From Acidimicrobiales bacterium (GTDB lineage: Bacteria > Actinomycetota > Acidimicrobiia > Acidimicrobiales > DATDAH01): a stretch of 64,000 bases of DNA. The position numbers and the translations under genes were made by a program. Within the stretch, counting starts at the first letter, position 1, and each line of letters starts with the position of its first letter. Of this stretch, positions 60,917 to 64,000 are shown one piece after another. The notes below the pieces were generated by a model. The model saw only the letters and a program-made list of their open reading frames with translations. It searched no databases and was not told the origin of the DNA. Location of the stretch: NCBI GenBank assembly GCA_016794585.1, contig JAEUJM010000013.1:248001-312000 (forward strand), read 5' to 3'.

Positions 60917-61779
60917 CACATCACTCCTGGTAGGACGTGGGCGCCGGCGGGGTCGGCGGTGTGCAACAGCTCGCACAGGGGCGGGCCGGCGCCGTCGGCG
61001 AAGAGCTTGTCGAGCTTGTCGAACATCGTGCGCCGGCCGATCCACAGCAGGCGGCTGCCGAGGCGGCCGGTGCCCGGCACCACCCAGAACGGCTCCTCGG
61101 TGTCGAAGTCGTAGGGGTGGCAGTAGGTGAGGGGGGCCGGGCCCCCGCCGTTGAGGCGCCAGGTCAGCTTCACCAGGGGCCACGGCAGGACCCGCAGGTA
61201 CACGCCGCCCATGTACGGCGCCGCCACCGGGCCCAGCTTGGCGATGGGGCACGGCAGCTCGACCAGGCCGCTCGGCCAGGTGAACGGGTCACGGGGCAGG
61301 CCCGGGAAGCCGTGCAGCGGGCTGCGGGCGGGCAGGACGCTCGACGAGTAGGTGAAGCCGAGCTCGGTGAGGATGTCGGGGACCCAGGCCGTCTCGCGCA
61401 CCAGCGAGAAGGTGGGGGCGCGGTAGCCGACGATGGGTGCGCCGGTGAGGCTCTCCAGCAGCTCCTTGCCGCGACGGGTCTCCTCGGTGAAGCGTTCCGG
61501 GGACAGCTCCGTGAGCGGGGTGTGGTCCCACGAGTGCAGGCCGACCTCGTGGCCGGCGGCGACCGCCTCGGTGACGAGCTCGGGGTGGGCGACGGCGGTC
61601 GTCCCCACCACGAAGACGGTGCCGCGGATCCCGCGGTCGGCGAGCCAGGCGTAGACGCGCCGCGTCACCTCCGGATAGCTGGTGTCTTCGGAGGGATCGG
61701 GCCGGTGGGGCTCGATGTCGAAGCTGAAGGTCACCGGAGCGCGGTCGCCGCCCCGCGACCGCGCGGTGTCAGTAGGCAT
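60916..61779 (-). CDS. Polysaccharide deacetylase (NodB-like)
   Basis: A 287-residue zinc-dependent deacetylase of the NodB/CE4 family. Motif 1 is FSFDIEPH (Asp21), motif 2 is HSWDH with the two metal-binding His residues, motif 3 is YRAPTFS and motif 5 lies in CHPYDFD. The SFDIEP spelling resembles the DUF3473-associated, exopolysaccharide-linked branch. No signal peptide is visible, so deacetylation probably occurs on cytosolic lipid-linked intermediates. ATG 61779 lies within the end of the GNAT gene, an 11-nt overlap. Confidence 0.9.
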   Translation of the reverse strand: MPTDTARSRGGDRAPVTFSFDIEPHRPDPSEDTSYPEVTRRVYAWLADRGIRGTVFVVGTTAVAHPELVTEAVAAGHEVGLHSWDHTPLTELSPERFTEETRRGKELLESLTGAPIVGYRAPTFSLVRETAWVPDILTELGFTYSSSVLPARSPLHGFPGLPRDPFTWPSGLVELPCPIAKLGPVAAPYMGGVYLRVLPWPLVKLTWRLNGGGPAPLTYCHPYDFDTEEPFWVVPGTGRLGSRLLWIGRRTMFDKLDKLFADGAGPPLCELLHTADPAGAHVLPGVM

Positions 61780-62725
61780 CGAAGTCGAGGAACTCGTAGG
61801 TGTCGAGGGTGAAGGTCTCCTGCGGGACCTCGTCGGACAGGCTACGGAACAACAGGTTCAACGGGGCGGGCTGGAGCCGCCGGGGCGGACGCACACCCCG
61901 CACGCGCACGTGCACGTTGAAGCCGGCGTAGACCGCCGCCGGCGCGCGGTGGTAGCGGCAGGCGGCGGCGATCGCGCCGCGGGAGGACACCGTCTCGCCG
62001 TCGGCGAGGGGCCGCCGGGGCAGGAACTTGAGGATCACCGCGAAGGGCAGGCCGAGGAAGCGGTGCTCGACCGAGACCACGAGCAGGTCGTCGCTGACGT
62101 GCACGACGTAGTCGCCACGGGGCTGGCCGAGGCGCCACCGCAGCTGCTCGGGCGTCCAGGCCTGGGTCCACCCCGATGCCGCGTGCTGGTCGACGCCGCC
62201 CGCGAGGTCGGCGAACTCGTCCGACGCCAGCCAGGCCTCGTCCACGGCGCGGCTCTCGAAGCCCTTGGTCGAGCCCAGCGGCGGCAGCACCCGCACCGGG
62301 AGGGGCCCCAGGAAGCGGTAGCCGAGGTACTTCAGGGCGCCCGGCGTCGACTTCTCGTTGGGCACCGCCAGGATCCCCTTGGCGCCCTGCACCCGGGCCC
62401 GCTCGTAGATGCGGTGGCCGATCTGCACGAAGTAGCCCTTGCGCTGGGCCCCCGAGCGGGTGACGGCGTTGAGCGAGAAGCACACGAAGGCAGGACCGCC
62501 GGCGTTGCGCCAGCGCTGCGGGATGAGGGCGTAGTGGGCCATGCGCCGGCCCTCCTCGTCGACCCCCTCGTAGATGCCGCCGCCCTCGGGGTTCCGGTCG
62601 TAGAGCCACTCGAGGTAGTCGGGGCCGTCGAAGCGCTTGTCGGGCAGCTCGGCGTTGAGCAGCTCGGTGTTGCGGGCGTGCTCCTCCGCCACGGGGCGCG
62701 TCACGTCGTCTGCTGCGTCGGTCAT
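61769..62725 (-). CDS. GNAT-type acetyltransferase in a glycan cluster
   Basis: A 318-residue protein. Residues 15-160 match a GNAT fold: ELPDKRFDGPDYLEWLYDRN, MAHYALIPQRW, FSLNAVTRSGAQRKGYFVQI with an acetyl-CoA-binding-like GAQRKG stretch, and ILAVPNEKSTPGALKYLGYR. The C-terminal part (LRWRLGQPRGDYVVHV and on) is a second GNAT-like half. Proteins like this are common in polysaccharide clusters. It is probably a sugar or peptide N-acyltransferase. ATG 62725 overlaps the GT39 stop by 4 nt. Confidence 0.78.
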   Translation of the reverse strand: MTDAADDVTRPVAEEHARNTELLNAELPDKRFDGPDYLEWLYDRNPEGGGIYEGVDEEGRRMAHYALIPQRWRNAGGPAFVCFSLNAVTRSGAQRKGYFVQIGHRIYERARVQGAKGILAVPNEKSTPGALKYLGYRFLGPLPVRVLPPLGSTKGFESRAVDEAWLASDEFADLAGGVDQHAASGWTQAWTPEQLRWRLGQPRGDYVVHVSDDLLVVSVEHRFLGLPFAVILKFLPRRPLADGETVSSRGAIAAACRYHRAPAAVYAGFNVHVRVRGVRPPRRLQPAPLNLLFRSLSDEVPQETFTLDTYEFLDFDAY

Positions 62726-64000
62726 CGGTCCACCTCGGTCTCCGGACCTCCATCTTGGCCGCTGGGGTCCCGTCGACGGGAGAGGAGGGCGCCGATCCCG
62801 ACGCCCGCGGCCACCACGAGGGCGACGTCGGCCGGGATGCGGTAGCGGGTGGTGCCGAAGGCGAGGGCCGCCGTGACGGTGATCACGAGCATGGGCGCCA
62901 CCAGGGGGATGAGGGTGACCCGGCGCCGGTACAGGCAGACCGCGCCCCACACCGCGGCGGGCCAGAGCAGGTAGTAGAGCACCAGCCCGGCCTGGGAGGC
63001 GCGCTCGCCACGGCCCTCGAGCTGGTCGTTGAAGCGCACGTTCTGGTCGGGGCGGTACAGGTCCCACATCCGGCCCACACGGGCCACCATGACCACCGGG
63101 AGCCGGGAGGTGTGGTCGGCGATGTAGGCGGCGGCCTGGTCGCGGGCGATGAGCTCGCGCTCGGACTCGTCGTAGACGGCGCGATCCTGGAGCGACGCCT
63201 GCACCCGCTCTAACTGCTCGGGGTCGGCGAAGCACCCCGCCTCGAGCCCGATCCGCTCGCACATGCGGCGCTGCGTGGCCGACGGCACGGTCGCGAGGTC
63301 GAAGCACTCGCCGTAGTACCCGAGGTTGTCGCCGAAGTACGTCTGGTCGCAGCTGGCCGTGTTGAGCACTGCGCCGGCGCCCGTGGAGACGTACACCGGC
63401 TCCTCGAAGCGGGAGAGGTTCCAGAGCACCCAGGGCGACACGAGGACGACGGCGGCGAGGCCGCTCACGCCCAGTCGCACGAAGCGGTCCCGCCAGCGCA
63501 GGTCGGTGGCCCGCAGCGCCAGGGGCAGCACCAGGAACACGCCGAGGAGCGCAGACTCGGCGCGCGTCAGCGTGGCCAGCCCGACGGCGAGCCCCAGCCA
63601 GACGGCGTTGGCCGTCGTCGGGTCCCGCCAGAAGCGGTAGGCCACCAGCAGGACGATGGCCGCGACACCGGCGAACACCGACTCGGTCTGGAGCAGCAGG
63701 TCGTTCACCCAGAACATCGGGTAGACCGCCGCGATCGCCCCTGCGGCCAGACCCGCCCGGCGCCCTCCGATGCGCTGCGCCGCCATCGCGATGAGCAGCA
63801 CGGAGACCACGCCCAGCACCCCGGAGAAGAGCCGGTGGGCCGTGATGCTCGTCAGCCCGAGCGACGAGGCGAGCCCGAGCAGCAAGGGGTACAGCGGCGG
63901 CTTCTGGGCGCTGGCCACGGCCTCCCCGGTGGACCGCAGCCACAGCGGGTCGACGAACCAGTGGCCCTCGGCGATGGCCTTGCCCTGGAGGTGGACGTAG
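62722..64000 (-). CDS. GT39/ArnT-like membrane glycosyltransferase (N-terminus beyond right edge)
   Basis: C-terminal 425 or so residues of a GT-C enzyme; the start is outside. The visible N-terminus, YVHLQGKAIAEGHWFVDPLW, and SAQKPPLYPLLLGLASSL are the standard loop and HPPL-equivalent of this group. Family helix ATLTRAESALLGVFLVLP follows. The external loop has cysteines in NTASCDQTYFGDN, GECFDL, RRMCERIG and EAGCFADP, the same pattern as the paralogue at 57443. It runs opposite to it. Ten or so helices are visible. Upstream it continues past the window edge. Confidence 0.87.
   Translation of the reverse strand, partial: YVHLQGKAIAEGHWFVDPLWLRSTGEAVASAQKPPLYPLLLGLASSLGLTSITAHRLFSGVLGVVSVLLIAMAAQRIGGRRAGLAAGAIAAVYPMFWVNDLLLQTESVFAGVAAIVLLVAYRFWRDPTTANAVWLGLAVGLATLTRAESALLGVFLVLPLALRATDLRWRDRFVRLGVSGLAAVVLVSPWVLWNLSRFEEPVYVSTGAGAVLNTASCDQTYFGDNLGYYGECFDLATVPSATQRRMCERIGLEAGCFADPEQLERVQASLQDRAVYDESERELIARDQAAAYIADHTSRLPVVMVARVGRMWDLYRPDQNVRFNDQLEGRGERASQAGLVLYYLLWPAAVWGAVCLYRRRVTLIPLVAPMLVITVTAALAFGTTRYRIPADVALVVAAGVGIGALLSRRRDPSGQDGGPETEVDR

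Noticed and set aside
1-64000. CRISPR arrays, tRNAs, rRNAs, insertion sequences or prophage genes
   Set aside because: No regularly spaced repeats, cloverleaf-like sequences, transposase or integrase motifs, or phage structural proteins were seen on either strand.

Overview
The window is chromosomal DNA of a very GC-rich actinobacterium. Pointers are actinobacterial families (DUF3151, SirB1-type, DUF3367/AftD-like, DUF2304), GTG starts for about half of the genes, frequent ATGA/GTGA gene overlaps, and TANNNT -10 boxes placed 6-9 nt before start codons (leaderless transcription). The combination suggests the class Acidimicrobiia, but that is inference. I see no tRNA, rRNA, insertion sequence, prophage, integrase or CRISPR array. 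No gap between genes exceeds 300 bases.

Left part (1-18.1 kb) is mostly housekeeping. It holds typA (cut by the left edge), a GH13 alpha-glucosidase with a TauE/SafE exporter and a small membrane partner, RNase D, a rhodanese, mobA, a sphingosine-1-phosphate-lyase-like PLP enzyme, two tandem secreted paralogues, DUF3151, a patatin-like esterase, pyruvate kinase and a histidine phosphatase. A small membrane protein, a flavin reductase, a SirB1-type protein, an MFS carrier, a glycerophosphodiesterase and an acyl-CoA synthetase follow. A perfect hairpin at 18070-18099 closes this part.

The rest is largely a cell-envelope glycan locus in two blocks. Block A (18.1-39.3 kb) has a LAXTG surface protein, a GT-C-like membrane protein, a flippase and a CmcI-like methyltransferase on the minus strand. 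On the plus strand are seven genes joined by six consecutive 4-nt overlaps: an anchored LamG-like protein, two acyltransferase-3 proteins, a first AftD-like giant, a PMT-like membrane protein, a sulfotransferase-like protein and a second AftD-like giant. A GT2-methyltransferase fusion and a GT4 glycosyltransferase follow. Block B (51.9-64 kb) has a PIG-V-like mannosyltransferase, a third AftD-like giant, a GT39-like transferase, a GT2 and a DUF2304 protein, again joined by 4-nt overlaps. Facing it on the minus strand are a GT39 paralogue (cut by the right edge), a GNAT protein, a polysaccharide deacetylase and a methyltransferase.

Between the blocks (39.3-51.9 kb) are a lytic transglycosylase, a complete Opp/Dpp-type peptide ABC transporter with two paralogous lipoprotein receptors of identical length (570 aa), a cyclophilin, a second acyl-CoA synthetase, an AlkA-like DNA glycosylase and a small unknown protein.

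A plausible reading is that lipid-linked sugars made by GT2/DUF2304 are flipped and used outside the membrane by GT39/PIG-V/AftD-like GT-C enzymes. The glycan would then be decorated by acyltransferases, a sulfotransferase, a deacetylase and methyltransferases. The family assignments come from sequence; the chemistry of the product is unknown.
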